This document shows, piece after piece, positions 24,573 to 38,400 of a DNA stretch of 64,000 nucleotides; within the stretch, counting starts at the first letter, position 1; every line of letters starts with the position of its first letter. The stretch covers positions 15,363,553 to 15,427,552 of the forward strand of contig JASFXZ010000009.1 in assembly GCA_032209605.1 (NCBI GenBank), read 5' to 3'. This DNA is from Mactromeris polynyma (Eukaryota > Mollusca > Bivalvia > Venerida > Mactridae). A program made the translations under genes and the position numbers. The notes under the pieces are model-generated. The model did not search any database and was not told where the DNA came from. It saw nothing but the letters and a program-made list of their open reading frames with translations.

Positions 24573-25501
24573 GCATGTCCATCATACACGTGGTACCGTT
24601 CTGATACATGTCCATCATACACGTGGTACCGTTCTGAAACATGTCCATCATACACGTGGTACCGTTCTGATACATGTCCATCATAGACGTGGTATCGTTC
24701 TGAAACATGTCCATCATACACGTGGTACCGTTCTGATACATGTCCATCATAGACGTGGTATCGTTCTGAAACATGTCCATAATACACGTGGTACCGTTCT
24801 GATACATGTCCATCATACACGTGGTACCGTTCTGAAACATGTCCATCATAGACGTGGTATCGTTCTGAAACATGTCCATCATACACGTGGTACCGTTCTG
24901 ATACATGTCCATCATAGACGTCGTATCGTTCTGAAACATGTCCATCATAGACGTGGTATCGTTCTGAAACATGTCCATCATAGACGTGGTATCGTTCTGA
25001 AACATGTCCATCATAGACGTGGTATCGTTCTGAAACATGTCCATCATACACGTGGTACCGTTCTGATACATGTCCATCATAGACGTGGTATCGTTCTGAA
25101 ACATGTCCATCATACACGTGGTACCGTTCTGATACATGTCCATCATACACGTGGTATCGTTCTGAAACATGTCCATAATACACGTGGTACCGTTCTGAAA
25201 CATGTCCATCATACACGTGGTACCGTTCTGAAACATGTCCATCATACACGTGGTATCGTTCTGATACATGTCCATCATACACGTGGTATCGTTCTGAAAC
25301 ATGTCCATCATACACGTGGTACCGTTCTGATACATGTCCATCATATACGTGGTATCGTTCTGAAACATGTCCATCATATACGTGGTATCGTTCTGATACA
25401 TGTCCATCATACACGTGGTATCGTTCTGATACATGTCCATCATACACGTGGTATCGTTCTGAAACATGTCCATCATACATGTGGTACCGTTCTGATACAT
25501 T
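24573..25501. repeat. Minisatellite, 33-bp unit, 28 copies, E-box-rich
   Basis: The unit is CATGTCCATCATACACGTGG then TACCGTTCTGATA. Linked variants (ACACGTGGTACC versus AGACGTGGTATC) alternate in places, suggesting 66-bp dimers. By hand count 17 of 28 units carry a perfect CACGTG. The unit has no stop in several frames, so frames of 380 and 320 (minus) and 352 (plus) codons cross it; an 11-residue repeat (HVSERYHVYDG) results. I regard these as array artefacts. Confidence 0.97.
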
Positions 25502-26242
25502 CCTCTCAACAAGGATGCATGCTTGTGCTTCGTACTTTATTTCCACTTCATATTACGTTGTTCCTATATGTTACAATGTACTATTATAATGGCTATTTAT
25601 TGTTTTATTATACATTTTGTAATTAAAGCACTTCATGTTTGTGTTAACTCTTGAAACATACGGACTAATTAACAACTCTGACACATGTACGTAATACGTG
25701 TGAATTTGAGAGGATGGAAGACATATAAACTACTATACAACCATAAAACACAAGTACATCGTCTATCATTGTGTCTGCTATATCCAAACATTATATCACA
25801 TTATCTGTTATTTATATTTGCGCAATAAATAAACACAAAACAATACTTGAGTAATTCTCACGGTATGGTTAATAATTCGGCGCCGGTTGTAATGGGCGCG
25901 TGAAATGAAACTTTCTAAAAAGCTTTGATGAACGAAGCGCAAAGATTTGAGTCTAAATGAAATTGACTGAAATCCGCCTTGAACGCAATTCGATAAAACT
26001 GCAACATAAACAAGGTGAATCAGACAAATATCGAGCACGATAATACGTACACGATGTGTTTGTTTCTGTTAATATTATATTTACAAAAAAAAAAAAAAAT
26101 GTTACTTTTCAAACAAGTGTCTTTTATGTTAAACTAATGTGTGATAAATACAATAACACACATAATATAGTTTCAGCGACACAACAATCATGGACATATA
26201 CAAGTATATACACTGTACGAGGTCAATATACATCCGGATATA
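25502..26242. other. Non-coding AT-rich stretch
   Basis: Includes a 15-nt A run at 26085-26099. No gene supported. Confidence 0.35.
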
Positions 26243-26410
26243 CTTATGGAGGCATCGACAGCGGTCCAGGGGTAGACAGATCACTCATCCCGGGAAGGCC
26301 GGGGTTCTTATTTCATCTATGGTGAGACTGAACCACGAACTTCACACTCCCTGAAATGGGAGCGAGAACTGGTATGTAACCCAGGAAGCAGTCTTTGAGA
26401 GTGATTAACA
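26243..26410 (+). mobile_element. tRNA-derived SINE, same family as 45.1 kb
   Basis: The head has AGCGGTCCAGGGGTAGACAG (box A-like) and a decayed box B (GGCCGGGGTTCTT). The body from 26329 (GAACCACGAACTTCACACTC ... ACTGGTATGTAACCCAGGAA ... GCAGTC) aligns with 45178-45247. Confidence 0.65.
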
Positions 26411-28194
26411 TTAATGGTAATAACCTTACACAACCGATGTAAAATGCATGCATGCGTTTAAACGTCCGTTAACTGAATACAGCAGGTAAAATTAAGAAAA
26501 AACATCACTACAATCTTAGGATTGACAATAATTGTATCGCTACGTTAGATTTCTTCCCAACTGTGTTAAGTAAGAACTCATACCATTTAATAGCTACAAA
26601 TATATCGCTTGTGCACACCAGACTGCAGTGAAATTCTATAATTACATTAAGTTTGAAAACAGAAAAGACAACATGTTGCATTTAATTTTGATAAACCTAT
26701 TGAAGCTTTCGGTAAGAATTTCGCTAATCTTGCTGGGGGCAAAACGTAATCCACACAAAAACAAGGCATGCTTTCATCTTTAACAACACCAGAGTCTGGA
26801 TGATTTTGTCAGCAGCTCGTTCTCTATGAGAAACAAAACTTGAATGTAACAGAAAATATATACTACGTTTCTCTCGGTCAGTTTGTGTTAGTTGCAAATT
26901 CAGAATGTACGTGATTTGGTTCACAAAGACACCGTTTCCAAACAACTTTCTTACATAAAAACGTGTAAAAACTACGTGAGTCTACGTACAGTGAAGTATT
27001 CAACCCCAGCCTGTCACAGTAACTGTCTTTGTGTCTGAGGTTTACGCCGTTTCTCGACTGGCAGTATTTCAATCACGTACGGTGTTCAGATGCCCTACTC
27101 AATGTTCAACAATTACCAACCAGTACTAACCTACCCGCAAGTAACTGACAACTTCCATGCATGAATTATCGATGTATTTACAATCTGCATTCAAACTGTA
27201 CAGGAGAACAAACGCCTCACCTAAGGTTCGAACTCACCACCTCTAGATTGGCAGTTTTAGTATAAATAAAAACTTGATGGTGATTATCACACATTGATAG
27301 TTTCTGAATCTGATAACAATTTAATTCTAACTTTAAGTGGATCTGCTGCTGTATCTGAACAAACGGTAATCATAGCGAGTATGTCAACTCACGTGGGACT
27401 CTTACCGGGATTCCAAATGGACCGATGCTTGTTTTCGGGTGAACAATGTTATAATTTTCAACTTGCGTATAAGTCAGCATCTTTGGCAAGTGAATATATT
27501 TTCAGATTTTAACACTGCATGTACTGGAAGTGTTGCCATAGAAACGCATGTTTCCCTACTTTGTTAGTACAGACAGTAATCCTGTGAATTAATTTACGTG
27601 TCATGTTTTAATAAGTGTTATTTTTCAAAAATCTGCACGCTGTAGACACGAGTCTATGTATAAGAAACAAAGCGTACTTACATTTCAGCCCGCGGAATAC
27701 ATTCAAACTTTCTGTATGTTTCAAAACACCATGAGGAATTGTTTGTCGATAAGGCTTGAGGAAGGTGATAATAAAAATGCTGCACTTGCCCGATGCAATG
27801 TGGATATGTATATAATATAATCGTTAGCCAAGCCATTCTGAAATAAACATGAATAATGAACACGCAGAGGGCGCCAGTTGGAATTAACACCCCGTTTGCT
27901 ACCTTTGTTCTTGGCTTGTTTGCAAAGTTATGGTAATATCGGCTCCAATGAGCTGCAAATATATCCATTGTGAATTTGACCAACACAATTTGACGCACTA
28001 TCTCGTTAACAATATCAGAAATTTCTGACGACGCTTGGTCGGGAAAATGTTAGAATTCCTAACATGACATTTAAAGAAATTACGTTTTTCTAGTCGTAAC
28101 ATCAAGTAATTGTTATTGGCAATTAAATTGTTCTGACATCATAACAAGGAATGCCCAGAATGCGTTTTGTTAATTGTACCCGCAGGAATGTATT
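26411..28194. other. Non-coding; a few unassigned short frames
   Basis: A 106-codon minus frame at 27678-27998 is the longest and has no recognised family. GGTTCGAACTC near 27,220 might be a SINE trace. Confidence 0.3.
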
Positions 28195-29958
28195 ATCTGT
28201 ATCACTGTGTTACTGACATATACCATTTCATGCCTGAACCACTGACATACACCATATCATGTCGGTATAACTGTGTCACTTACATACACCATTTCATGTC
28301 TGAACCACTGTGTTACTGACATACACCATATCATGTCTGTATCACTGTGTTACTGACATACACCATTTCATGTCTGTATCACTGTGTTACTGACATACAC
28401 CATATCATGTCTGTATCACTGTGTTACTGACATACACCATATCATGTCTGAACCACTGTGTTACTGACATACACCATATCATGTCTGTATCACTGTGTTA
28501 CTGACATATACCGTATCATGTCGGTATAACTGTGTTACTGACATACACCATATCATGTCTGTATCACTGTGTTACTGACATACACCATATCATGTCTGTA
28601 TCACTGTGTTACTGACATACACCATATCATGTCTGTATCACTGTGTTACTGACATACACCATATCATGTCTGTATCACTGTGTTACTGACATACACCATA
28701 TCATGTCTGTATCACTGTGTTACTGACATACACCATATCATATCGGTATAACTGTGTTACTGACATACACCATATCATGTCTGTATCACTGTGTTACTGA
28801 CATACACCATATCATGTCTGAACCACAGTGTTACTGACATACACCATATCATGTCTGTACCACTGTGTTACTGACATACACCATATCATGTCTGAACCAC
28901 TGTGTTACTGACATACACCATATCATGTCTGTATCACTGTGTTACTGACATACACCATATCATGTGTGAACCACTGTGTTACTGACATACACCATATCAT
29001 GTCTGAACCACTGTGTTACTGACATACACCATATCATGTCTGTATCACTGTGTTACTGACATACACCATATCATGTCTGAACCACTGTGTTACTGACATA
29101 CAGCATATCATGTCTGTATCACTGTGTTACTGACATACAACATATCATGTCTGTATCACTGTGTTACTGACATACACCATATCATGTCTGAACCACTGTG
29201 TTACTGACATACACCATACCATGTCTGTATCACTGTGTTACTGACATACACCATACCATGTCTGAACCACTGTGTTACTGACATACACCATACCATGTCT
29301 GTATCACTGTGTTACTGACATACACCATATCATGTCTGTATCACTGTGTTACTGACATACACCATATCATGTCTGTATCACTGTGTTACTGACATACACC
29401 ATATCATGTCTGTATCACTGTGTTACTGACATACACCATATCATGTCTGTATCACTGTGTTACTGACATACACCATATCATGTCTGTATCACTGTGTTAC
29501 TGACATACACCATATCATGTCTGAACCACTGTGTTACTGACATATACCATTTCATGTCTGTATTACTGTGTTACTGACATATACCATTTCATGTCTGTAT
29601 TACTGTGTTACTGACATATACCATTTCATGTCTGTATTACTGTGTTACTGACATATACCATTTCATGTCTGTATTACTGTGTTACTGACATATACCATTT
29701 CATGTCTGTATTACTGTGTTACTGACATATACCATTTCATGTCTGTATTACTGTGTTACTGACATATACCATTTCATGTCTGTATCACTGTGTTACTGAC
29801 ATACACCATATCATGTCTGAACCACTGTGTTACTGACATATACCATTTCATGTCTGTATTACTGTGTTACTGACATATACCATTTCATGTCTGTATTACT
29901 GTGTTACTGACATACACCATATCATGTCTGTATTACTGTGTTACTGACACACACCATC
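28195..29958. repeat. Minisatellite, 37-bp unit, about 48 copies
   Basis: The unit is GTTACTGACATACACCATAT then CATGTCTGTATCACTGT. Variants swap GTATCACT for GAACCACT, or ACACCATATC for ATACCATTTC; the latter form a block at 29.53-29.9 kb. The array ends about 2.4 kb before the BAMBI-like start codon. Confidence 0.97.
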
Positions 29959-30396
29959 CTCTGCTTTTATTTTCTCAATCAGGAAGGGAACAAGACGTAG
30001 AAACTCTCAAAGTTCATTAACACCGGATGAATTATTAGATGTAGCCCATTACGCGAATGACATGATTGTTTGAATTTAGCACACAATACGGGGAGGCGTG
30101 TGTATTATTATTATTTTTCCAAACACACATTTGATTTGACAGGGTCATGCACAACCATAACAAAACATGGCATCGACTGTAAATAATGACAACTATTTAG
30201 ACAAGCTGTATCAAAACTAACTATGCACGTGTAAGCCACAGGTGCATGCCTGCATGTTGGTTATACAATATGCCCAAGTCTTGTATCCAATGGTAGTTTG
30301 TCTGTTTAAAGTATGGTAACATTATGCCCAGGTTTTCGACATCAACATGCACTAATTGTACTATACGTAGTCATAATCAATCTTACACTCATGGTG

Positions 30397-30855
30397 TTGT
30401 CATGATGGTGATGATGATGATGATGATGGCGATGATGATGATGATGGTGTTGGTGACGATGGCGATGATGGCGATGATGATTGTGATGATAATGGTGATG
30501 ATGATGGTTTCGTGATGATGGTGATGATGATGTTGGTGATGATGGCGATAATGATGATGATGATGATGATGTTGGTGATGATGGCGATAATGATAATGAT
30601 GATGATGATGACGATGATGGTGATGCTGATAATGTTGATGGCGATGATGGTGATATTGGTGATGATGGTGGTGATGGTGATGATGATGATGATGATGATG
30701 ATTGGGATGATTGTGATAGTGATGATGGCGATGATGATGGTGTTGATGCTGATGCTGATGCTGATGATGATGACGATGATGGCGATGATGATGGTGTTGA
30801 TGATGATGGCGATGATGGTGATGATGATGGTGATGGTGTCGATGATGATGGTGAT
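30397..30855. repeat. Imperfect (GAT)n trinucleotide repeat
   Basis: About 460 bp of GATGATGATGGTGATG-type sequence with interruptions. It produces methionine-, isoleucine- or serine-rich frames that are not genes. Confidence 0.95.
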
Positions 30856-31766
30856 AACGACAAAGTCACCGATATTAAGGATAACGATGTTAATGGTTAT
30901 TGCAATGACAATTACATTGTGGATAGATTTCAATTAGAAGTAATCATCATTACGAAAATATGTAATCAGACGTTTATCATGAATAATAAATATAAATGTA
31001 TATGAGTAAATATCTATTAACTTCATTCATATTTATAAACTATCACTAGTTTGATTTCTAGGCATATTATTGTACTTTCCAACATAACGCAAACTATTTT
31101 ATAGGCAATGTTTACATAAAACTGTCTGAACACTGTTCATACACGATGCCTTACTTAATATGTAACCGAGTCGCTAAGCTGAACTCCCAAGTGTAAAATT
31201 CGAACAACATAAATAATATCTATCTCGTATAATAATAAAAAAAACATCATCAATAATAAGACTACACACAAAAACCACAGTGAGTACAAACATCCACACG
31301 TGAAAGATAATTCAGTAATTGTTAACTCTATCAAAACACTTGTTTATCTAAGTGATAATAAAGAGAGCGAACATTTAAGATATACAAATAAATACTGCAG
31401 GTATTATAATAAATATCAAACAAACAGCATGAGGTATAACTGACAGTGACTATACAATATCATATGTTATACTCCCTCCAGTATTGTTACTGCCTAGCGC
31501 GACCGTCCAATCATATGCCTTTTATACGCGTATCAGAGAACCTGTAGTTTTGTGATAATCTACTGGGCAATGTGAGATTAGATTTCAGTCGTTAGTGTTA
31601 CGTTGAATGCAGCAGATCGGCGTATATAATAGTTTCATATACCAGTGTTTGTGTTTTTTCAGTAACCCTACAATATTGGATATACAGCAAAAAATACTTG
31701 TATATTGTAGCGGCGCTCAGAGAGAAACCTCAGTCAGTATAAACGATACGCTGAATGCGGGAAGTG
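30856..31766. other. AT-rich DNA upstream of the BAMBI-like gene
   Basis: Presumed promoter-proximal DNA. A GGCGCT word lies at 31712-31717, one base off the BMP-response GGCGCC core; a single degenerate site proves nothing. Confidence 0.3.
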
Positions 31767-31773
31767 TATAAAA
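31767..31773 (+). promoter_or_regulatory. Candidate TATA box (TATAAAA) upstream of the BAMBI-like gene
   Basis: A perfect TATAAAA lies 579 bp before the ATG. If used, the 5' UTR would be about 550 nt and contain several upstream ATGs, so a closer start or a non-coding 5' exon is equally possible. A second TATATAAT-like string lies at 31623-31630. No transcript evidence is available. Confidence 0.25.
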
Positions 31774-32351
31774 CGTAGAGAACTATAACACTATCGTATT
31801 CTAACTGACGTATGTCTCTAGTATACCGTGCTAGTGTTATATATCTACATTACTGGATATATTGAAGTTAATTAGATATTTGTTTCATTTTTGCCAAGAT
31901 TGGACATTTTGATAGTGTTTGTATATATTGTAAGACTGTGTCAGATGGGTTTTACGTTAGTCACATATTTGTCACTGATTTCATCAAAGAGCAATTCGTG
32001 TTTGATGTTTCATAACATTGTTGTTTAAAAACAATATAAACTGGTATGTAATAATCGCACTTGTTGTTTCCGCTACGTGTATTGTGAATGTTAATTGCAT
32101 ACGAAGAAGACGCATTGAAATACCTGGTGTGTTTGTAAGACTTAATATCGATAATGGTACAATAACTGAAATAATGGGACTGTAGAAAGGGACAATCCTT
32201 GGATCTTTGAGTCGGATAGCTAATAACTGTTGGAAGTAAGGTAATGGATATTTGAAGCAGGAGAAACAACACGTATCTAATGATTGGAAACTTGTAGATA
32301 TTGCCTTGTTACCTGTACACAGAGTATAAACAAACACGTTGTGGATACAAT

Positions 32352-32415
32352 ATGGATCCTCACCAGTATTTCATCTATATATTCGTGTGGAGTATATTAG
32401 TACCCTACGTCAAAG
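32352..32415 (+). CDS. bambi: BAMBI-like gene, coding exon 1 (signal peptide)
   Basis: This 64-nt coding segment encodes 21 residues plus one base of a glycine codon. The ATG has A at -3 and G at +4, a strong Kozak context, and is the first ATG in this frame. The open frame reaches back to 32301 only through a TTG. The exon ends AAAG and is followed by GTCAGT, an acceptable donor with C instead of purine at +3. Splicing to 58875 restores a phase-1 join giving VKGGIMCEC, which resembles the matching stretch of vertebrate BAMBI. The 26.5-kb distance to exon 2 makes this the least certain exon, but the N-terminal similarity supports it. Confidence 0.75.
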
Positions 32416-35400
32416 GTCAGTGTTGTTTTCTTTCCTATAACTCACTCTATCTTCATGATACAGCAGTATGTTGGTGTCAAATATTCAATTTATAGTATAT
32501 TGTATTTGCCTGTTTGTGTGAACATTTCCGCTCATTCACTATCAACTTGTAACGTATTCTATCGCCCCGTACACCGCCTATATTTGATATAGATGAAGAG
32601 AAAACACATCATATTTCAATTTATTTTGATAAGTGTCAAATTTCTTTTTTTACAAAAAATATATGAAACCAATCAGGCTTATATATTGGTTAGCAAAATT
32701 ACATGACGCGTTTTTTTCAATACGCTTAAAACTCGATAGAATACGACAAGTGCACATCTCATTTTATTTTTCGTTCAATTTAAGTTTCAATTCTGTTAGC
32801 GGTACTTTCAAAAGCTGTATGTATCGTAATGTAAATATTAGATAATTTTTAACGTACAATGTTCATTTAGCAGAAAACTAGAGCGATTGTAGTGCGTGTA
32901 CTACCCAGGGTATACTAGGTGCATATCACATACTTCTCTTAATTAAAATATTCAACGTGTTTGTGTAGAACGAGGTAATTACATAGTGAAGTAAAATGAA
33001 ATCATAATTTTTCATAAATATAATAAATTTAAAATTCTAAATAATTGTTAACAATTTGTACGATAAAAAAACAAAAATGTGTTCTCTTTCGTATGGAAAA
33101 TGTACACTAAAATATCATCATTGCCTACCTGAAACCTCTGTGACGTATCAATATTTGTCAGTCTAGCTTAGGAACTAATGCATTATTTAAATTTTCTAAT
33201 CAAAGATACAGTAAAACCTCAATAATAAGACCACCCATGGGACCCTTGAAAACTGTTCTTTTTATTGAGGTGGTCTTAATATTGAGATTGAATAAAAAGT
33301 AAAACAGTGAAAAATGGACTAGAAAAATGTAGTCTTAATTTTTTAGTGGTCTTACTATTTAGGTGGTCTTTAAATGAGTGTTTACTGTAATAAGTAAATA
33401 CTTTATATAACTGTACAAAACGTCAAATGTTGAATTTATAAAACTATAAACAATTTCTGATTAAGCCTCGAAGAACGCTGAAAGAATCTGATAATTTCGA
33501 AAAAAATATTTATAACAAATATTTGAATCATGGAAACAACGAAACTCGGCAATATAAGTTATACGCACAAAGGAACTATTTTGAACTAATTGAACGAACT
33601 AAAAAAATAAGAATCGATCTCAGGAAATTCCCAAAATCTCAGAGAGCGTAATTACTCAGTGTAGAATTTCTAGCCCACATTTTTCTCCCATTGTATTCTG
33701 ACAAAATGTTCAACAAATGAGATATTCTAATATCAACACAGATATAATCAATTCCACTGATATGTTCCCCATAGGCAAATCATTTCCTTTCTGTATTATG
33801 ATGCTTATGTTTCCCTGTGAACAAAAAAGATAAACTAAACGAAGCTATATCGCTTTGCATTTCTATGTTGGTTTTTTTCTTGTATGTTGATAGCTTGAAC
33901 AGCCATAATGTACAATAAATGTTCACATACATCAGACTTCTGATATCTGAAACATTTCAGACTTCATCATACAACGATCTAACGCTAAGTGAACACAAAA
34001 ACAAATATTTGCCTGTGACGGTTGACCCCTAACTTGGTATAGAACATGTTGTTGTTATAATTACAAATCATGAATGCTGAACATTCGATTGCAATTGTTT
34101 TTAAGAAAAGTTTTGTCGTATATTGTGTTTCTATTTTGCACGAGGGGTGTTCGAAAAATACTCGTAATTATACAGTTATATCCCCGTGTAGATGGTTTGA
34201 TTATCAGCCCTCTCATTGTTTTACTGATGCAGATAGGTAATTACTTTAATTAACTTGAAATAAAGAATTATTCAGCTAATGTCATTTTTGCACGGCATTC
34301 CAAAAGATTTATTTTTATTTTTGCGTGACATGGTTAGCTTACCAGATACTCGAACATAACTGCATGTTAAATACTGGAAATGTGACCAATGTACACTATT
34401 ATATTGTTTGCTCAGAGATCGTTCAGGATATTATATACATTTACACACAGAATTTACCCAAGTAATGAAAGCCTAATCGTTTCCCTTTGATGTTTTTCTA
34501 GCAAGTTTCATAAACCCGAGGCTTGAACACCGTGCAATAAACAATTTAATAATCATATATTTTTCCATGAAAGAAAACTCATTATATGACGGGGAGTACA
34601 ATTTGAAAGGCGCCGATCTCGATTAAAATTTAATTTTACTTTCGGTGTAAATCTCCGTTTTGTACACAAATAATCTAAATGTACAAGATTTATGTAGTTT
34701 TTAATTTGCTACATTTGATTATATGTATTTATTATCAAGATGAATAGAACGTGATTTAGAAAACACATACATTATATAGTATTACAACTATATTATATCC
34801 AAATAAGACATTAATTTTGCCCAACATTTAAATGAATACACGGAAATAAGTTGAGGATGTCTCTGAATGGGATCGACGTGGGAGATGTGACTTACACATT
34901 AAACAGGAGAATACATAGTTCATAATTACATATATTAAATGCAGAATAACTCACGTAAAGACCACCTTAAAATTAAGACCACATTAGTAATAAGACCGTC
35001 CTTTCCTGGACTAGTTTTAAATGTTCTTCCACATTCAACTAAGTTATCAGACCATGTCATTACTAAGACATTCCTTCTTCAGAACCAATGTTGTTGCTAA
35101 TATTGAGGTTTCGACGTGGTATCTTCAAGCATGAAGCCACTAGATTAGAACAATAAACATACAATGTCAAATCATTAAAAAATGAGATAATGCTATTAAT
35201 TGCCTTACAACGAAACATACTACTCGTAAAATGAAGTTTTCTACAATAAAATATTATTATTAATGTAACCAATGTTGTAGTACGTGCACTTCAAGTGAAC
35301 TGGTATTGAAGTGCGTGCACTTCCGGTGAATTGACTTTTGTCTTCTCTTCAACACTTAGGGATTACGAATTATGTCTCACGTGTTTATACGCGTATTAAG

Positions 35401-38400
35401 ATCAATAATATCCACATGTTATGAAAATATCGTTTTGAGATTTGATTACTTTATAATCTAGAATCAAGATTAAAACAAACATAATTAGTGACGAGAATTA
35501 GGACCTCGTTATAAAATTCACTCGATTTATCAGATATTTGGTACACGGAATTCTTCCATAGACATCAGTTTACTTTCTACAGCATGTTACAAATACCAGA
35601 TACTCTATGATAAGTGGTTAGTTCCATAAAATCAGGCTTCTTGTTGCTGGTTCAAATATTTGCATGTCTAACAATAATGGTATCAGGCGTGTAGCTTGGT
35701 ATGCTTTCTGTCAGAAGGCCGAGGTTTTATATTCGCTTGCTGTCCTGTATATAACTGTGTAAACATGTATGTACATTTCTTTCTTTAATTTGATGGCATA
35801 CTTTATGTATATCAAAATCAAATATACTGTTCGTTCATGTGTTTACAGTCTATTTGAGCCCCCGTGTGCACCTCCTCCCTATATGTACCCCATGGTCCGA
35901 CTTGGTATTGTTTTGAATGCATCTCAACCATTTTCTTTTACCTATAGAACTGCCCGGGGAAGTTCTGATTTGCATTTTTCACTTTAAAAAAAAAATTAAA
36001 CGTTCGTTACAAATATTGTATGAGCACACTGTAATGTGATGTTTCTGGTATACATTCGATCCTTCTTATATAATTGTTTTTTCCTGTTGTTTCCTTGTTT
36101 TGTTTTAATGTTCATCAGTACGGACTGATATAACATTTTCAACTCGATATTTTTACTACGCTGCATTTTGTCTCACTTCCAACAACACACTCTACACATC
36201 TCAGCTTTGTTGACTTTTATGATGAAATTTTTGATGTGACGTTTCCTTTAAATCCGGTAATAACATTTGTATGATATAATTTACGGCCGTTCATCTGCAC
36301 TCACGGCAAGATTATACAACTTGATTAATTATGATTCTTTCAAACATATTTCATTTTACTTTCTATACAGACTTAAGATATGTATTAACACAATCGCGTT
36401 TAAAGTACAAGAAAATAAACAAATGTGAGAGAAAGAACCAAGTTTGGAAGAATTTATTGTCTGAAGATTAGCAAACTCATGTCATTAATGATTGTAAAGT
36501 TACAGAATACGATTAACAAACACTTTGTATATGATATTGTCAAACATTACTGTGTGTCTGTGGCGAAATTGTAGGTTGACTTAGTGGATAAAGTGTAGAA
36601 ATACGCTGTTAAATGACTTTTTTCTCGTACGTTATCGACACAACATCATTGATTTAGCAACCAAAACACGCCGCTTTATTTCTATTTAACAAGTGATAAA
36701 TTGTTCAAATTTCAACCGGACTGTTTTCCAATTTAACTAACGCAGAGTTAAATTTGTGAATTTTCTGTATATAATTTACCCACAGTTTTTCAATAATTTG
36801 TGGCTTTATTAAACCCTTTGTTTATCAATACGTATTAACTGTAATATAAATATCTGGATATAATGAATTTTGCACTGCATTTAACTTGTCATAAAATTCT
36901 ACTTAGTTAGCTACCAGTACGACGGTTCATTTTAACAAGAACAAACACGACAAGTTTACAAAACGTTGTCATTTTTATTTAATTTCCGATATTATAACTG
37001 ACACCTTGTTTGGAACAGGACGATAATATAAAAACAAATTGTCAAAATCTATATCTCATGGATACCAAACTATCCAACAAATTCTGTCAAGTAAGAGAAA
37101 AGTGCGCCATAGAATCGAAATTTTGTCGTGGCTTGCCATTTTTCATTCGCGAAATAAATTTAAATATTTGCTACGGACGTACTGTTTAAATATCAAACAT
37201 TTGAACTCTTTTACATGTTTACAATGTTATGAAATAGGAATGTAACACTGGGGTTATTTAACGCTTTAATATTGATAAGAACGACTTGTTGTAAGAAATT
37301 ATTTTCATGTGAGAATCTTCGAAATCCGTCAGAAAATCCATCAAGAAATTAATTTCCGATCAAGATAGACAGACGCTTTCATAAATTATTTTTGTATGAA
37401 CTGAAAGCGTCTTTGCGATATGAGTTTTATTTGTTTGTTTAAATTGTCTAATACAACATAAATGTCAAAAAAGAAGGATAACCCCAGGTCTTAAGGGCGA
37501 CTCAAGAGAATCTAGCCTTCTTAATGTACTCGACAGCTGTTTAAAAGAATTTGCATCTGTGCCGAATTCTGACTGACATTAACTATTTACCTTGTGTATA
37601 TCCGAATACTTCACTACATAAGAAACAGAAACTCTTCTCTATAGACAATATATGCGACGTCTCTGACCATTTTGATCGGCGATTCCATGGATGCAATTTC
37701 GATGTTTTTTACAAAAATATTGATTCATAAATTATTTTAAGAATTCTCTATACCTACCTCAGTCTCCCTGGATTCCTCGTTGCCTCTTTATCATACATGT
37801 TGCTGTTTTGTTTTTTTCATTGTAAAAATATAAACATTCTTCTTCATATATTGAACATTAAAGTAAAATGAGAAAATAATATTTTGTAATTATTTCTAAA
37901 TTTATGCAACAGGTGCTTATATACCTGGCATGTTATAATGTATACGTTTATCTGCAAGTTTTACGACACTAATGTTGATATCATATTTAATCACATATTG
38001 AATTATGAGATGTCTCCATTCAATGAATTCTCAATGACTTCGCTAGTTTCCGTTTACCTTGTTACATCTGGCATTTGAAGAATTCTCAACTGTGTTTGTA
38101 GTTAATAACATAGAATTATGTGTACAAATAAAAGTCACTGTAAGAACATCATGAATTCAAGCAGTAAAGCAATAAGGACAGCACGTCACTCGATCTTTGA
38201 ACATGTATACCTATTTAGTTTACATCTAATGTGAAGTAAATTATTGCAACTTAAATTAATCACTCTCGATGAATTCCTGATTAACTCGCCAGAACTCGCG
38301 CCTATAAACGGGATATCAAAGTCTGCGGTTCAACCTCCAACAGGGCGGTACACGAACCCACAACTCCCGACTCAGGAGTCGAGCACCGTACACATGGCTC

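Noticed and set aside
27678..27998. 106-codon minus-strand frame
   Set aside because: Considered as a possible orphan exon, but no domain could be recognised.
30342..30937. Ser-, Ile- or Met-rich frames of 141-177 codons
   Set aside because: Six-frame reading of an imperfect GAT trinucleotide repeat.
31712..31717. BMP-response element in the promoter
   Set aside because: A single GGCGCT, one base off the core, is expected by chance; not called as a site.
31984..32337. 117-codon antisense frame opposite the BAMBI-like 5' region
   Set aside because: No family resemblance and located opposite probable 5' UTR; treated as chance.
32301..32351. Longer N-terminus for the BAMBI-like protein
   Set aside because: The upstream extension starts with TTG, has no ATG in frame, and would bury the signal peptide; the ATG at 32352 has a strong Kozak context.
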